A stretch of 64,000 bases of DNA, from the NCBI GenBank assembly GCA_003220535.1, contig QHSU01000055.1, positions 248,001 through 312,000 on the forward strand. The letters are read 5' to 3'. Of the stretch, positions 1 through 8,725 are shown piece by piece (position 1 is the stretch's first letter; each line of letters begins with the position of its first letter). A program made the position numbers and the translations under genes. This DNA comes from Candidatus Rokuibacteriota bacterium. Lineage in GTDB: Bacteria; Methylomirabilota; Methylomirabilia; Rokubacteriales; CSP1-6. The notes beneath the pieces are model-generated. The model was not told where the DNA came from and ran no database searches. It saw only the letters and a list, made by a program, of their open reading frames with translations.

Positions 1-13
1 CGGGTGTAGTAAG

Positions 14-991
14 ATGGCCAGGATGCGCATCTTGATCACGGGCATCACGGGCTTCGTGGGCAGCCACCTCGCCGAGTACGCGCTCGAGCGCGGCGCCGAA
101 GTGATCGGGTCGGTACGGTGGCGCAGCAAGACCGAGCACATCGAGGGACTGCGTGACCGGGTGACGCTCGTCGAGTCCGATCTGCGCGATCTGCTCTCGG
201 TGCGGACGGTGCTCGAGCAGGCGAGGCCCGACTACATCATCCATCTCGCGGCGCAGAGCTTCGTCGCGGCCTCCTGGCAGACGCCGGTAGAGACGTTCTA
301 CACGAATGTCGTCAGCCAGATGAACCTCTTCGAGGGCATGCGTCAGCTCGGGTCGTCGGCGCGATTCCTGGTGATCGGCTCGAGCGAGGAGTACGGGCTC
401 GTCGAGCCCGACGAGCTGCCGATCCGCGAGACGAACCCGCTGCGGCCCCTCTCGCCCTACGCGGTGAGCAAGGTGGCGCAGGACCTGATGGGCTGGCAGT
501 ACTTCAAGAGCTACGGGATGCACGTCGTGCGGGCGCGCGCGTTCAACCACACGGGGCCCCGCCGAGGTTCCGCCTTCGCCACCTCCAACTTCGCCAAGCA
601 GATCGCCGAAATGGAGGCGGGGCTGCGCGAGCCCGTCGTGCACGTGGGCGATCTCAAGCCCACGCGAGACTTCTCCGATGTGCGCGACATCGTGCGCGGC
701 TACTGGCTCCTGCTCGAGCGGGGCATACCGGGCGAGGTGTACAACCTCTGCTCCGGTGTCGAGTGGTCGATCGAGCGCGTCCTGAACTTCTTGATCGGAC
801 GGTCGACGCTCCCGCGCGTCGAGATCCGCCAGGACCCAGCACGGCTGCGGCCGTCGGACGTGCCCGTCCTGCGCGGCAGTCGGGAGAAGGTCGAGCGAGC
901 GCTCGGGTGGCGGGGCGTGATCCCCCTCGAGCAGACGCTCACCGATCTCCTCGAGTATTGGCGCCGGCGGATCGCGTCACGCCCGCGGTAG
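14..991 (+). CDS. GDP-mannose 4,6-dehydratase-like sugar-nucleotide SDR
   Basis: Extended short-chain dehydrogenase of 325 residues acting on a nucleotide sugar in the cytoplasm. The NAD(P)-binding loop TGITGFVG is at residues 9-16. The catalytic elements are GSSEEYG near residues 121-127 and YAVSK, with Tyr149 and Lys153. The segment AAQSFVAASW and the length resemble GDP-mannose 4,6-dehydratase or the related GDP-deoxymannose reductase, and I cannot separate these by eye. ATG at 23 is an alternative start, since neither has a clear ribosome site. It opens a four-gene polysaccharide run; its stop lies 11 bases before the next start. A role in making deoxysugar donors for the surface polysaccharide is inferred from this context. 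Confidence 0.8.
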   Translation: MARMRILITGITGFVGSHLAEYALERGAEVIGSVRWRSKTEHIEGLRDRVTLVESDLRDLLSVRTVLEQARPDYIIHLAAQSFVAASWQTPVETFYTNVVSQMNLFEGMRQLGSSARFLVIGSSEEYGLVEPDELPIRETNPLRPLSPYAVSKVAQDLMGWQYFKSYGMHVVRARAFNHTGPRRGSAFATSNFAKQIAEMEAGLREPVVHVGDLKPTRDFSDVRDIVRGYWLLLERGIPGEVYNLCSGVEWSIERVLNFLIGRSTLPRVEIRQDPARLRPSDVPVLRGSREKVERALGWRGVIPLEQTLTDLLEYWRRRIASRPR

Positions 992-1002
992 CGGAAACGG
1001 GC

Positions 1003-2142
1003 GTGGTTCCGGGCGCGCGGGTCGCCCTCGTCCACGACTGGCTGACCGGGATGCGGGGCGGCGAGCGCTGCCTCGAGGTCCTCTGCGAGATCTTTCCCGA
1101 GGCGCCGCTCTTCACCCTGCTGCACGTCCCCGGCAGCGTGACGCCGCAAATCGAGAACCGCCGCATCGTCACGTCATTCGTCCAGCGTCTGCCCCGGGCC
1201 GCCACACGGTACCGCTACTATCTGCCGGCGTTTCCGCTCGCGATCAGCCGGTTCGACCTCTCCGGCTACGACCTCGTCGTGTCGATGAGCCACTGCGTCG
1301 CGAAGGGCGTGGCCGTGCCCCCCGGCGCGCTCCATCTATGCTATTGCTTTTCCCCGATGCGGTACGTCTGGGACCTCTACGGCGACTACTTCGGACCGGG
1401 CCGCGGCCTGGCCGCCCGCGCGCTCGTGCCGCCGGTCGCGGCAGCCCTCAGGGACTGGGACCGGCGGACCGCCGGGGTGCACCGGTTCGTCGCCATCTCC
1501 CGGCACATCGCCGATCGGATCCGCCGCGCCTACGAGCGTTCGGCGGACGTGATCTACCCGCCAGTCGACGTCCAGCGCTTCGAGATCGCGGACGCCACCG
1601 ACGACTACTATCTCGTCGTGGCAGCACTCGTGCCCTACAAGCGCGTCGACCTCGCGGTCGCCGCCGCCACCCGTCTCCGTCGGCGTCTGGTCGTCGTCGG
1701 CACGGGGCCCGAGGAAGCGCGCCTGCGGGCGCTCGCCGGGCCGACGGTGACCTTCCTCGGGTGGCGTCTCGACGCCGAGATCGCCGCGCTCTATGCACGC
1801 TGCCGTGCGCTCCTGTTCCCGGCGGTCGAGGACTTCGGGATCACGCCGCTCGAGGCGGCCGCGGCGGGACGGCCGACGATCGCGCTGGCCGCCGGCGGCG
1901 CGCTCGAGACGATGGTGGGGCTCGACGCGCCCGACGCGGCGCCGACGGCGGTGTTCTTCTCGGAGCAGTCAGTCGACGCCCTCGCCGAGGCGATCCTGAC
2001 CTTCGAAGGGGGCGCGGACCGGTTCGATGCCAAGGCCCTGCGCGCGCGCGCCGAGACCTTCGACCGGCCCCTCTTCAAGCAGCGGCTTCGCGACTACATC
2101 GGCGCGCGCGTCCGCGACCTCCGGGCGAGGCCGGCGTGCTGA
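1003..2142 (+). CDS. Glycosyltransferase family 4 (WbaZ-like)
   Basis: Retaining GT-B glycosyltransferase of 379 residues. The N-terminus ALVHDWLTGMRGGER is typical of the WbaZ-like GT4 group, and the C-terminal donor-binding region has EDFGITPLEAAAAGRP, the E-x7-E signature. The frame stays open upstream, but similarity starts at ARVALVHDW, so I take GTG at 1003, 11 bases after the preceding stop. The stop overlaps the next gene by 7 bases, which suggests translational coupling. The neighbours make activated sugars and a lipid-linked intermediate, so it probably adds a mannose-type or other sugar to the growing repeat unit at the inner membrane. Donor and acceptor cannot be read from sequence. 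Confidence 0.82.
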   Translation: MVPGARVALVHDWLTGMRGGERCLEVLCEIFPEAPLFTLLHVPGSVTPQIENRRIVTSFVQRLPRAATRYRYYLPAFPLAISRFDLSGYDLVVSMSHCVAKGVAVPPGALHLCYCFSPMRYVWDLYGDYFGPGRGLAARALVPPVAAALRDWDRRTAGVHRFVAISRHIADRIRRAYERSADVIYPPVDVQRFEIADATDDYYLVVAALVPYKRVDLAVAAATRLRRRLVVVGTGPEEARLRALAGPTVTFLGWRLDAEIAALYARCRALLFPAVEDFGITPLEAAAAGRPTIALAAGGALETMVGLDAPDAAPTAVFFSEQSVDALAEAILTFEGGADRFDAKALRARAETFDRPLFKQRLRDYIGARVRDLRARPAC

Positions 2143-3524
2143 AAGCCCACTCGCGGGTCGTCGAACACCTGGCGCTCGCCGGCGACCTCTGCTTGATCGC
2201 GATCTGCTGGGTGTGCGCCTACGCGGTCCGGTTCCACGTGATGCGCGTGACCGACGTGCCGCCGTTCCGGGACTACGCGCTGCAGCTCGTGCCGATCCTG
2301 CTCGTCTGGGGCTTCGCGTTCCGCGCGTTCGATCTCTATCGGCCCAACCGCCTCGGTTCCCGCGTGTCGGAGTGGCTCGACGTCGCCAAAGCCTCGACCC
2401 TGGGTGCGCTGGTGCTCGTCGCGATCATGACCTTCGCCTTCCGCGGGTACGAGTACTCACGCCTCGTCATCTTGTTGTTCCTGGCGCAGTCCATCGTGGC
2501 GGTGAGCTTCGCGCGCGCAGCGCTTCGCGAAGTGCTCCGGTTTGCGCGCCGGCACGGCTACAACCAGCGGTACGCGATCGTCGTCGGTGGAGGCGAACCG
2601 GCCGCGGAGGTGCTGCGGGTTCTCAGGCGGCGGTCGGACGTGGGCATCCGGGTGCTCGGCATGCTGAGCGACAAGCGTGAGGTCCCCGACAGCGTGCGCT
2701 GGCTCGGCGGCGTCGAGGATGTTCGCGCAGTGCTCGATCGCCAACAGGTGGACATCGTCTTCATCGCGCTGCCCCACGCCGACTACTCGCGCGTCACCTC
2801 GGTGCTGAACAGCATCGGTGACGATCCGGTCGCGATCCACCTGGTGCCGGACGTCTTCGGCCTCGTCCCCGCGCGTGGAGGCGTGGAAGAGTTCGAGACG
2901 GTTCCCTTCATTCATTTGCGGGGCTCGCGACTCTACGGGTGGAACCGCGTGCTCAAGCGGACGTGCGACCTCGTCTTCGGTACGGTCGCGCTCGTGATCA
3001 CAGTCCCGGTGATGCTGACCATCGCCGCGGCGCTCAAGCTCACCTCGACGGGGCCCGTCCTCTACCGGCAGGAGCGAATGGGCGTCGACGGCCGGCGCTT
3101 CCACATGCTGAAGTTCCGCACGATGCGGGTGGACGCGGAGGCGCGGACCGGCCCCGTGTGGGCCCGCCCGGACGACCCGCGCCGGACCGGGCTGGGCGCA
3201 TTCCTGAGGCGCGCGAGTCTGGACGAGCTCCCGCAGCTCTTCAACGTGCTCCGCGGCGAGATGAGCCTCGTGGGACCGCGCCCGGAGCGCCCGAGCTTCG
3301 TCGAGGAGTTCAGGCGGCGGGTACCCGGCTACATGCTCCGTCACAAGATGAAGGCGGGCATCACCGGCTGGGCCCAGATCAACGGGTGGCGGGGTAACAC
3401 GTCGATCGAGAAGAGGATCGAATGCGATCTCTACTACATCGAGCGCTGGAGCCTGGGCTTCGACCTGAAGATCCTGATCCAGACCATCTGGTACGGCTTC
3501 CGCATTAACCGCAACGCGCATTGA
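2136..3524 (+). CDS. Undecaprenyl-phosphate sugar-1-phosphate transferase (WcaJ-type)
   Basis: Polyprenyl glycosylphosphotransferase of 462 residues that starts repeat-unit synthesis by moving a hexose-1-phosphate from UDP-sugar to undecaprenyl phosphate. The first third has about four hydrophobic helices, the middle is a CoA-binding-like fold (IVVGGGEPAAEVLRVL), and the C-terminal bacterial sugar transferase domain shows KRTCDLVFG, LYRQERMGVDGRRFHMLKF, LDELPQLFNVLRGEMSLVGP and GITGWAQINGWRG. The start is GTG at 2136, overlapping the upstream stop by 7 bases; a much longer open frame upstream lacks family similarity. Glucose is the usual sugar for this family, but galactose is possible. Confidence 0.9.
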   Translation: MLKAHSRVVEHLALAGDLCLIAICWVCAYAVRFHVMRVTDVPPFRDYALQLVPILLVWGFAFRAFDLYRPNRLGSRVSEWLDVAKASTLGALVLVAIMTFAFRGYEYSRLVILLFLAQSIVAVSFARAALREVLRFARRHGYNQRYAIVVGGGEPAAEVLRVLRRRSDVGIRVLGMLSDKREVPDSVRWLGGVEDVRAVLDRQQVDIVFIALPHADYSRVTSVLNSIGDDPVAIHLVPDVFGLVPARGGVEEFETVPFIHLRGSRLYGWNRVLKRTCDLVFGTVALVITVPVMLTIAAALKLTSTGPVLYRQERMGVDGRRFHMLKFRTMRVDAEARTGPVWARPDDPRRTGLGAFLRRASLDELPQLFNVLRGEMSLVGPRPERPSFVEEFRRRVPGYMLRHKMKAGITGWAQINGWRGNTSIEKRIECDLYYIERWSLGFDLKILIQTIWYGFRINRNAH

Positions 3525-4735
3525 GCGTCGTGCGCGGCTGGCTTCTTCTGGCGCTGACGCTCGGCCTGGCCGCGTCCATCACGCTCTCGGAAGCCACGCT
3601 CGTCGTCCTGGCCGTCTGGCTCGTGGTCGGGCCGCGGCCCGCGGAGGCCCCGCGCGTCGGCTGGCCGCTTCTCGGGCCGCTCGCCGCCTTCGCCGTCTGG
3701 ACGGTCATCGCGGCGCTCGCCTCCCCGCGCCCCGTCGAGAGCCTCGTGGCCGCGCGAGGGCTCCTCACGCTCGGCGCCTTCTACGTCGTGCTGCACGCCT
3801 TGCCGGACGCGCGGGCGGCCGAGCGCTTCGCGACCGGCCTCTTCGTCGCCGTCGCGGCCGTGGCGCTCCTGTCGATCGTCCAGGTCGGCTTCTGTCCCGC
3901 CGATGGAACCGTCGCGTCGGGCCCGGCGCCGGTCCGCTTGCTCATGAGGAAGTGCGCGCGCGCTCGCGGATTCTTCTCGATCTACATGACGCTGGCGGGC
4001 GTTCTCACCCCCCTGCTCGTGAGCGCGCTCCCGCGCCTGGCCCTCGGCGGGCGGACGGTAGTGTGGGCGCTTCCGGCCTGGCTCGTCGGCGTTCTGGCGC
4101 TGGGGCTCACGTCGGTCCGGGGAGCGTGGGTCGGCTTCGCCACCGGTGGAGTGGGATGCGCGCTGATCCTGCGCCGTCGCTGGCTCGTGCTCGGCGCCCT
4201 GGTCCTCGTGGTCGCCGTCGCGCTCGTCGTCGAGCCGGGGTTGCTCAGGCGCGTGAAGAGCGTCGGCGACCTCGCCGACGACACGACGCGTGACCGGCTG
4301 GCGATGCTCGACGCGGGGCTCGGTCTGGCGATCGCGCACCCGATCACCGGCATCGGCCCCGGGCAGGTCAAGAGACTCTATCCTCTCGTGGCGCCCCCGG
4401 AAGCGCTGCGGCGCTCGACCAGCCATCTGCACGACACGCCGCTCCAGATCGTCGTGGAGCGAGGGCTTCCCGGGCTCGCGGCGTGGATCGCGATCTGGGT
4501 CGGCTTCTTCGGCCGCGCCGCGCGTGTGCTCAAGCGGGTCCCGGCGACGGACGAGCGCGGGCGGGCGCTCGTGCTCGGCTCGATGGCGGCGGTCGCGGCG
4601 TTCCTCGTCGCGGGGCTCTTCGAGTACAACTTCGGCGACACCGAGGTCCTACTGGTGGCCCTGTCGCTGATGGCGCTCCCGTTCGTCGTCGAGCGCGATC
4701 TGGCTCAGGCTCAGGCTACGGGACGATCTGACTAG
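3521..4735 (+). CDS. O-antigen ligase / polymerase family membrane protein
   Basis: Integral membrane protein of 404 residues with about ten hydrophobic segments and a longer periplasmic loop before GIGPGQVKRLYPL, followed by STSHLHDTPLQIVVERGLPG, which matches the conserved H-N/D region of the Wzy_C/O-antigen ligase family. It would polymerise or ligate lipid-linked glycan at the periplasmic face of the inner membrane. Start is TTG at 3521, whose TTGA overlaps the stop of the sugar transferase, so coupling is likely; GTG at 3530 is the alternative. It ends the polysaccharide run and overlaps the convergent next gene by 4 bases. Whether it is ligase or polymerase is not decidable from sequence alone. 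Confidence 0.8.
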   Translation: MSVVRGWLLLALTLGLAASITLSEATLVVLAVWLVVGPRPAEAPRVGWPLLGPLAAFAVWTVIAALASPRPVESLVAARGLLTLGAFYVVLHALPDARAAERFATGLFVAVAAVALLSIVQVGFCPADGTVASGPAPVRLLMRKCARARGFFSIYMTLAGVLTPLLVSALPRLALGGRTVVWALPAWLVGVLALGLTSVRGAWVGFATGGVGCALILRRRWLVLGALVLVVAVALVVEPGLLRRVKSVGDLADDTTRDRLAMLDAGLGLAIAHPITGIGPGQVKRLYPLVAPPEALRRSTSHLHDTPLQIVVERGLPGLAAWIAIWVGFFGRAARVLKRVPATDERGRALVLGSMAAVAAFLVAGLFEYNFGDTEVLLVALSLMALPFVVERDLAQAQATGRSD

Positions 4736-5112
4736 AGCTGCGTGTGACGGGCGCGGTCGTAGCGGCCGAGGACCTGAGCGAGGGTCTCGCCCTGGATCAG
4801 CCCCTGCGACTTCATGGCCTGGAAGATCTCGCCCCAGCTCTTTCCGCTGCGCCGCTCCTGCGCGATCTGATCCAGCGTCATCGGCTGGGTGGCGGCGGGG
4901 GACGACTTCTGGGCGGTGAAGAGCGCGTTCGCGATCCGTCGGTTCCCGGGCGAGAGCGACTCGTAGGCGCTCGACGATGGCAGCGACGCGGTCGCGGCCG
5001 GCGCCGCTGGTCTGGCCGGGCTCTCGGCCCGCGCCCCGGCCGCCCCGACGAGCGAGAGGGCCCCGAGCCCGAACATTGCGATCCACTCGACCGTCCGCCC
5101 TCGCCTGCTCAT
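4732..5112 (-). CDS. Small exported protein of unknown function
   Basis: Protein of 126 residues that I do not recognise. It begins with basic residues and a hydrophobic stretch (IAMFGLGALSLVGAAGARAE) that looks like a Sec signal peptide cleaved after ARA. A low-complexity Ala/Pro/Ser segment follows, then a charged C-terminal half containing MTLDQIAQERRSGKSWGEI. I chose ATG at 5112 because GGAGG lies 8 bases upstream; the frame remains open to 5160. It lies 44 bases downstream of the DUF3568 lipoprotein on the same strand and may share its transcript. The tail overlaps the convergent O-antigen ligase gene by 4 bases. Confidence 0.65.
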   Translation of the reverse strand: MSRRGRTVEWIAMFGLGALSLVGAAGARAESPARPAAPAATASLPSSSAYESLSPGNRRIANALFTAQKSSPAATQPMTLDQIAQERRSGKSWGEIFQAMKSQGLIQGETLAQVLGRYDRARHTQL

Positions 5113-5156
5113 CGCGCGTTGCCTCCGCTCTTCACTTCGAACCCTGGAGTAGGATT

Positions 5157-5738
5157 TCACCGCTCCTCGTCGACCCGCCGAGAAGTCTCGGTCGCGTGGC
5201 TCCCGGCGACCTCGGTCCCACTGCTCCGAGAGACCTGAGTTCCTGCGCTACTCCGAGAGACCCGGGCCCCGCTGCTGCGAGGTGTCTCGGTGCCGCCGCT
5301 GGCAGCGGTCTCGCTGCCGCTGCTGCTGATGGCCTGCTCGGTCTTGGTGATGATCTCGCCCGCCGTCGATCGATCACGGAAGAACAGCCCCTGTCGGACG
5401 ACGACGCGCATCCGCGTCGTCTTCGGAGTGATGCGCTCCAGCCCGATCTCCACCATCCGATCGGCAGCCTCGGCGACGATCTTCCGTCCTTCTTCCGTGT
5501 TGTCGTCGGTCTTGACGGAAATGGCCATGCGGCGTAGGGCGGCGAGCGTCGCGCGGCGCACGTGCTCCTGCCCGGCGGTGAACGTGCGGTAGGCGACGCC
5601 GTTCATGGTGTGGTCGATCCCGGCGCTGGCGCCGACCCCGGCGCCCGCGCTGAGCAGCGTCAGGGCGACGGCGGCGCAGCCCTGCAATCCGACGAGCAGG
5701 ACCGCCGCGGTCACCACCGCCGGCATTCGTCTGGCCAT
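5157..5738 (-). CDS. DUF3568-family lipoprotein with Ser/Thr-rich repetitive tail
   Basis: Putative lipoprotein of 193 residues. The start ATG at 5738 is followed by a hydrophobic stretch and the lipobox LVGLQGC. The core (VAYRTFTAGQEHVRRATLAA and MVEIGLERITPKTTRMRVVV) resembles DUF3568, a family of small exported proteins of unknown role in Gram-negative bacteria. The last 55 or so residues are an unusual Ser/Thr/Gly tail with repeated SRSS-GT-V-like units, absent from the family core as I know it. The frame is open upstream to 5861, but that extension has no signal sequence and no recognisable domain. Probably periplasmic, membrane anchored. Function unknown. Confidence 0.68.
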   Translation of the reverse strand: MARRMPAVVTAAVLLVGLQGCAAVALTLLSAGAGVGASAGIDHTMNGVAYRTFTAGQEHVRRATLAALRRMAISVKTDDNTEEGRKIVAEAADRMVEIGLERITPKTTRMRVVVRQGLFFRDRSTAGEIITKTEQAISSSGSETAASGGTETPRSSGARVSRSSAGTQVSRSSGTEVAGSHATETSRRVDEER

Positions 5739-5910
5739 GCCCCCAGAGGGCTGCACGAGAAATGCCAGGGCTCCCTTCGACGAGCTCCGTCCGATTTCTC
5801 GGGGACTTGCCGGAACCGAACCTTCTACGGACGTGGGCGAAGACTGGACAGGGTGGCTCAATCGTTCCTGGGTCTGTGACGAATTACGGCCACTGGCGTT
5901 CCGGAATCGG

Positions 5911-6274
5911 TCATGCGCCGGGCAGCGGCCAGCCGAGCCACTCGCACACGCCGCGACCCATCACCGCCTCGAGGTCCGCGCCCTCGAGCCACGGCAGCTC
6001 CTCGGTGAACAGTGTGACGCACTCGCGGTACGAGCACGGCACCCGGGCGAGGTCCGTGCCCCAGAAGGTCCGTCGCGGACCGAACGCGTCGACGAGCCGA
6101 CGGATGTGCGGATGAAGGTCACTGACCCCGGCCGTGTCCATCTCGCCGAGCAGGACGTCCTTGGTGACGGGATACGGTATACGGCTTCTGGGCTTGATGC
6201 GCGCGGCCCGGCGGCCATGGCCGGTCCGGTGTGTCCGCGCCCCAGATGTGCACCTGCGCATCGACGATATGCAT
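5911..6274 (-). pseudogene. Amidohydrolase (TIM-barrel, PF04909 type) remnant
   Basis: Broken gene. An intact ribosome site (GGAGGAG) precedes ATG at 6274, and the first residues MHIVDAQVHIWGADTPDRPW are the usual start of a metal-dependent amidohydrolase. Around residue 32 the similarity moves into another frame (YPVTKDVLLGEMDTAGV), and from there it jumps to the family C-terminus (FGPRRTFWGTDLARVP through WLEGADLEAVMGRGVCEWLG), ending at 5911. So a frameshift and a deletion of roughly 150-200 residues have removed most of the barrel, including the metal ligands downstream of the N-terminal H-x-H. It cannot be functional. Its neighbour is an amidase fragment on the opposite strand. Confidence 0.72.
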
Positions 6275-6349
6275 GAGCCAACTCCTCCTTCAGGTCATGG
6301 TCGCGCCTCGGGCGTGGCGCTCGCGTTTTGATGACTGCGTGTCGAGGAA

Positions 6350-6934
6350 ATGTCATCATGCGTTCGGGGTATCGACATGAGTCATGCGGGCTCCGGCTCG
6401 ACGCGCAGAGATTACGAGTTCAAGGCGGGCGTGAACGCGTATCTGTCCGGCGTGGCGCCGGGCGCCCAGGTGAGGACGCTCGACGACATCGTCGAGTTCA
6501 ACAAGCGCAACGCCGGCGCCAACCTGCCGTTCTTCGGCCAGGAGCTGCTCGTGCGCGCGCAGGCGAAGGGGGAGCTGACCGAGGCCGAGTACCTGGAGGC
6601 GCTCGAGAAGTGCCGCCGCCTCGCGGGACGGGACGGGTTCGACGCGGCCCTGGATCAGGATCAGCTCGACGCGCTGGTCGCGCCGACGACCACGCCGGCG
6701 TGGCCGATCGACCTCGTCAACGGCGATCAGTTCCGCGGCAGCAGTGCCAAGAGCGCCGCGCTCGTGGGCTATCCGCTCATCAGCGTCCCGGCGGGGACCG
6801 CGATGGGGCTTCCGGTCGGGATCACGTTCATGGGGCGCGCCTGGAGCGAGCCGACGCTCGTGAAGCTCGCGTACGCGTTCGAGCAGGCGACGAAGGCGCG
6901 GCGTCCGCCGCAATATCCCGCCACGAACCCGTGA
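6350..6934 (+). pseudogene. Amidase (AS family) C-terminal remnant
   Basis: The readable protein corresponds to the last 180 or so residues of an amidase-signature enzyme: LDDIVEFNKRNAGANLPFFG, LDALVAPTTTPAWPIDL, SSAKSAALVGYPLISVPAG and GLPVGITFMGRAWSEPTL. The glycine/serine-rich amidase signature and the Ser-Ser-Lys catalytic residues that lie in the first two thirds are missing. Similarity begins near 6400; the upstream residues are unrelated, so a 5' deletion is likely. An open frame with an ATG survives, but catalytic activity is not expected. Together with the adjacent amidohydrolase remnant it marks a decayed locus. Confidence 0.72.
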
Positions 6935-6947
6935 CGCGCGTGGCCAC

Positions 6948-6981
6948 GAGAGGGAGGGAGGGAGAGAGAGGGAGGGAGAGG
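6948..6981 (+). repeat. Polypurine GGGA/GA tract
   Basis: An unbroken run of G and A of about 34 bases built from GGGA and GA steps, directly before the ATG at 6982. It contains several AGGGAGG-like ribosome-binding matches. Mirror symmetry within it could allow triplex formation. The length may vary by slippage. Confidence 0.7.
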
Positions 6982-7968
6982 ATGCGTGCCGTAGTCTGCC
7001 GGGCGTGGGGGGACGTCGACGATCTCAAGGTCGAGGAGGTTTCGGTCCCCACTCCGGGGCCGGGCGAGGTGCTGATCACCGTGAAGGCGACGGCGGTGAA
7101 CTACGCCGACGCCCTGATGACCGCGGGGCGGTACCAGACGCGACCAGAGCTGCCCTTCAGCCCCGGGCTCGAGACGGCGGGCGTCGTGTCCGCCTGCGGC
7201 GTCGGGGTGACGCGGCTCAAGCCCGGTGATCGCGTGATGGCGATTCTCGCGTACGGTGGGCTCGCCGAGATGGTGGTCGCTCCCGAGTCCGAGACGTTCG
7301 CGATCCCGGCCGGCATGAGCTTCGAGGAGGCGGGCGCCTTTCCGGTCGCGTACATCTCGAGCCACGTCGCGATCCGCTGGCAAGGCCGACTCGAGGCCGG
7401 CGAGACGCTGCTCGTGCTCGGCGCCGCCGGAGGCGTCGGTCTCACGGCGGTGGAAATCGGCAAAGCGATGGGGGCGCGCGTCATCGCGGCGGCGAGTACC
7501 GCCGAGAAGCTCGCGGTGACCCGCGAGCGCGGAGCGGACGAGCTCGTCAACTACTCGACGGACAAGCTCACCGAGCGGGTGATGGCGCTGACGGACGGTC
7601 GGGGCGCCGACGTGTGCTTCGATCCGGTCGGCGGCGACCTCTTCGACGCAGCGCTCTCGTCGCTCGGCTGGGGCGGCCGCATCCTGGTGGTGGGGTTCGT
7701 GGGCGGCGTCCAGCAGATCCCGGCGAACCGGCTCCTGGTCAAGAACCGCGCCGCGCTGGGGAGCTCGCTCCGCTACTTCCGCTGGCACGCGCCCGACAAG
7801 CTCCACCGGTCGGTCGACGAGCTCCTCGCCTGGTACGAGGCGGGCCGGCTCAGGCCGTGCATCTCGCACCGGCTGCCCCTCGAGAAGAGCGTCGAGGCGA
7901 TCCGGCTCTTGACGGACCGCCGGGCCTACGGAAAGGTCGTCGTCGTCCCGGGGCTCGGGGCGGACTGA
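6982..7968 (+). CDS. NADPH:quinone oxidoreductase-family zinc-less MDR
   Basis: Medium-chain dehydrogenase/reductase of 328 residues of the quinone oxidoreductase type. The N-terminal GroES-like part includes VNYADALMTAGRY and the Rossmann domain has VLGAAGGVGLTAVEIGKAMG, followed by GADELVNYSTDKL and DVCFDPVGGDLFDAAL. No structural zinc cysteine cluster is present, as expected for this subfamily. The start is ATG at 6982 behind the polypurine tract. An enoyl-CoA hydratase follows after one base, so the two are probably co-transcribed. Acyl-CoA or quinone reduction are both possible; the substrate is unknown. Confidence 0.85.
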   Translation: MRAVVCRAWGDVDDLKVEEVSVPTPGPGEVLITVKATAVNYADALMTAGRYQTRPELPFSPGLETAGVVSACGVGVTRLKPGDRVMAILAYGGLAEMVVAPESETFAIPAGMSFEEAGAFPVAYISSHVAIRWQGRLEAGETLLVLGAAGGVGLTAVEIGKAMGARVIAAASTAEKLAVTRERGADELVNYSTDKLTERVMALTDGRGADVCFDPVGGDLFDAALSSLGWGGRILVVGFVGGVQQIPANRLLVKNRAALGSSLRYFRWHAPDKLHRSVDELLAWYEAGRLRPCISHRLPLEKSVEAIRLLTDRRAYGKVVVVPGLGAD

Positions 7969-7969
7969 G

Positions 7970-8725
7970 ATGGAGATCCGGGCGCGCGACCACGGCCGTC
8001 ACGTGGTGATCGTCACCATCGACAACCAGCCCCGACGCAACGCGATGTCGCGGCAGATGATGGCGGACCTCGCCCGGCTGTGGGACGAGCTCGAGCGTGG
8101 GAGCTGCCGCTGCGTCGTCCTCACGGGTGCCGGCGAGCGCGCGTTCAGCGCCGGCGCGGACATGAGCGGCGACCTCTCCGCGGCGCCGGAAACGGCCGGC
8201 GTCGTCAGTCACGCCCTGCTGAAGCACCACGTGTTCTCGAAGCCGATCGTCGCCGCCGTCAACGGAGATTGCGTGGGCGGGGGTGTCGAGCTGCTGCTGT
8301 CCACGGACATCCGAGCGGCGGCGCCCCACGCCCGCTTCGGCCTCCCCGAGGTACGGTGGTCCGTCTACCCGTTCGGCGGCGCCACCGTGAAGCTCATCCA
8401 GCAGATCGGCTACGTCCACGCGATGGACCTCCTGCTGACCGGCAAGCTCGTCGACGCGGCGGAGGCGGCGCGCCTCGCGCTCGTCAATCGCGTCGTGCCC
8501 GCGGAGGGCCTGATGGCCTGGGCGCTCGAGACCGCCGAGCTGATCGCCGCGAACAGCCCCGCCGCCGTGCAGGCGGTGAAGCGGCAGATCAGCTCGACGA
8601 TCGCCGAGCACGCGCTCTCGCGCGAGGCGCTGGACCAGGAGCTCGGCGACCGCGTGCGGGCCAGCGCCCACTTCACCGAAGGTGTCACGGCCTTTCGCGA
8701 GAAGCGCCGGCCGCGCTACGACTGA
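7970..8725 (+). CDS. Enoyl-CoA hydratase/isomerase family protein
   Basis: Crotonase-fold protein of 251 residues. The oxyanion-hole segments are FSAGADMSG and VNGDCVGGGVELLLSTD, and the catalytic glutamate region appears as FGLPEVRW. Length is normal for a mono-functional hydratase. It begins one base after the quinone-oxidoreductase-like gene, and its 3' end overlaps the convergent MFS gene by 10 bases. With the nearby AMP-forming ligase it suggests an organic-acid activation and oxidation route, although the ligase is on the other strand. Exact reaction (hydratase, isomerase, dehalogenase) is not determinable. Confidence 0.88.
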   Translation: MEIRARDHGRHVVIVTIDNQPRRNAMSRQMMADLARLWDELERGSCRCVVLTGAGERAFSAGADMSGDLSAAPETAGVVSHALLKHHVFSKPIVAAVNGDCVGGGVELLLSTDIRAAAPHARFGLPEVRWSVYPFGGATVKLIQQIGYVHAMDLLLTGKLVDAAEAARLALVNRVVPAEGLMAWALETAELIAANSPAAVQAVKRQISSTIAEHALSREALDQELGDRVRASAHFTEGVTAFREKRRPRYD

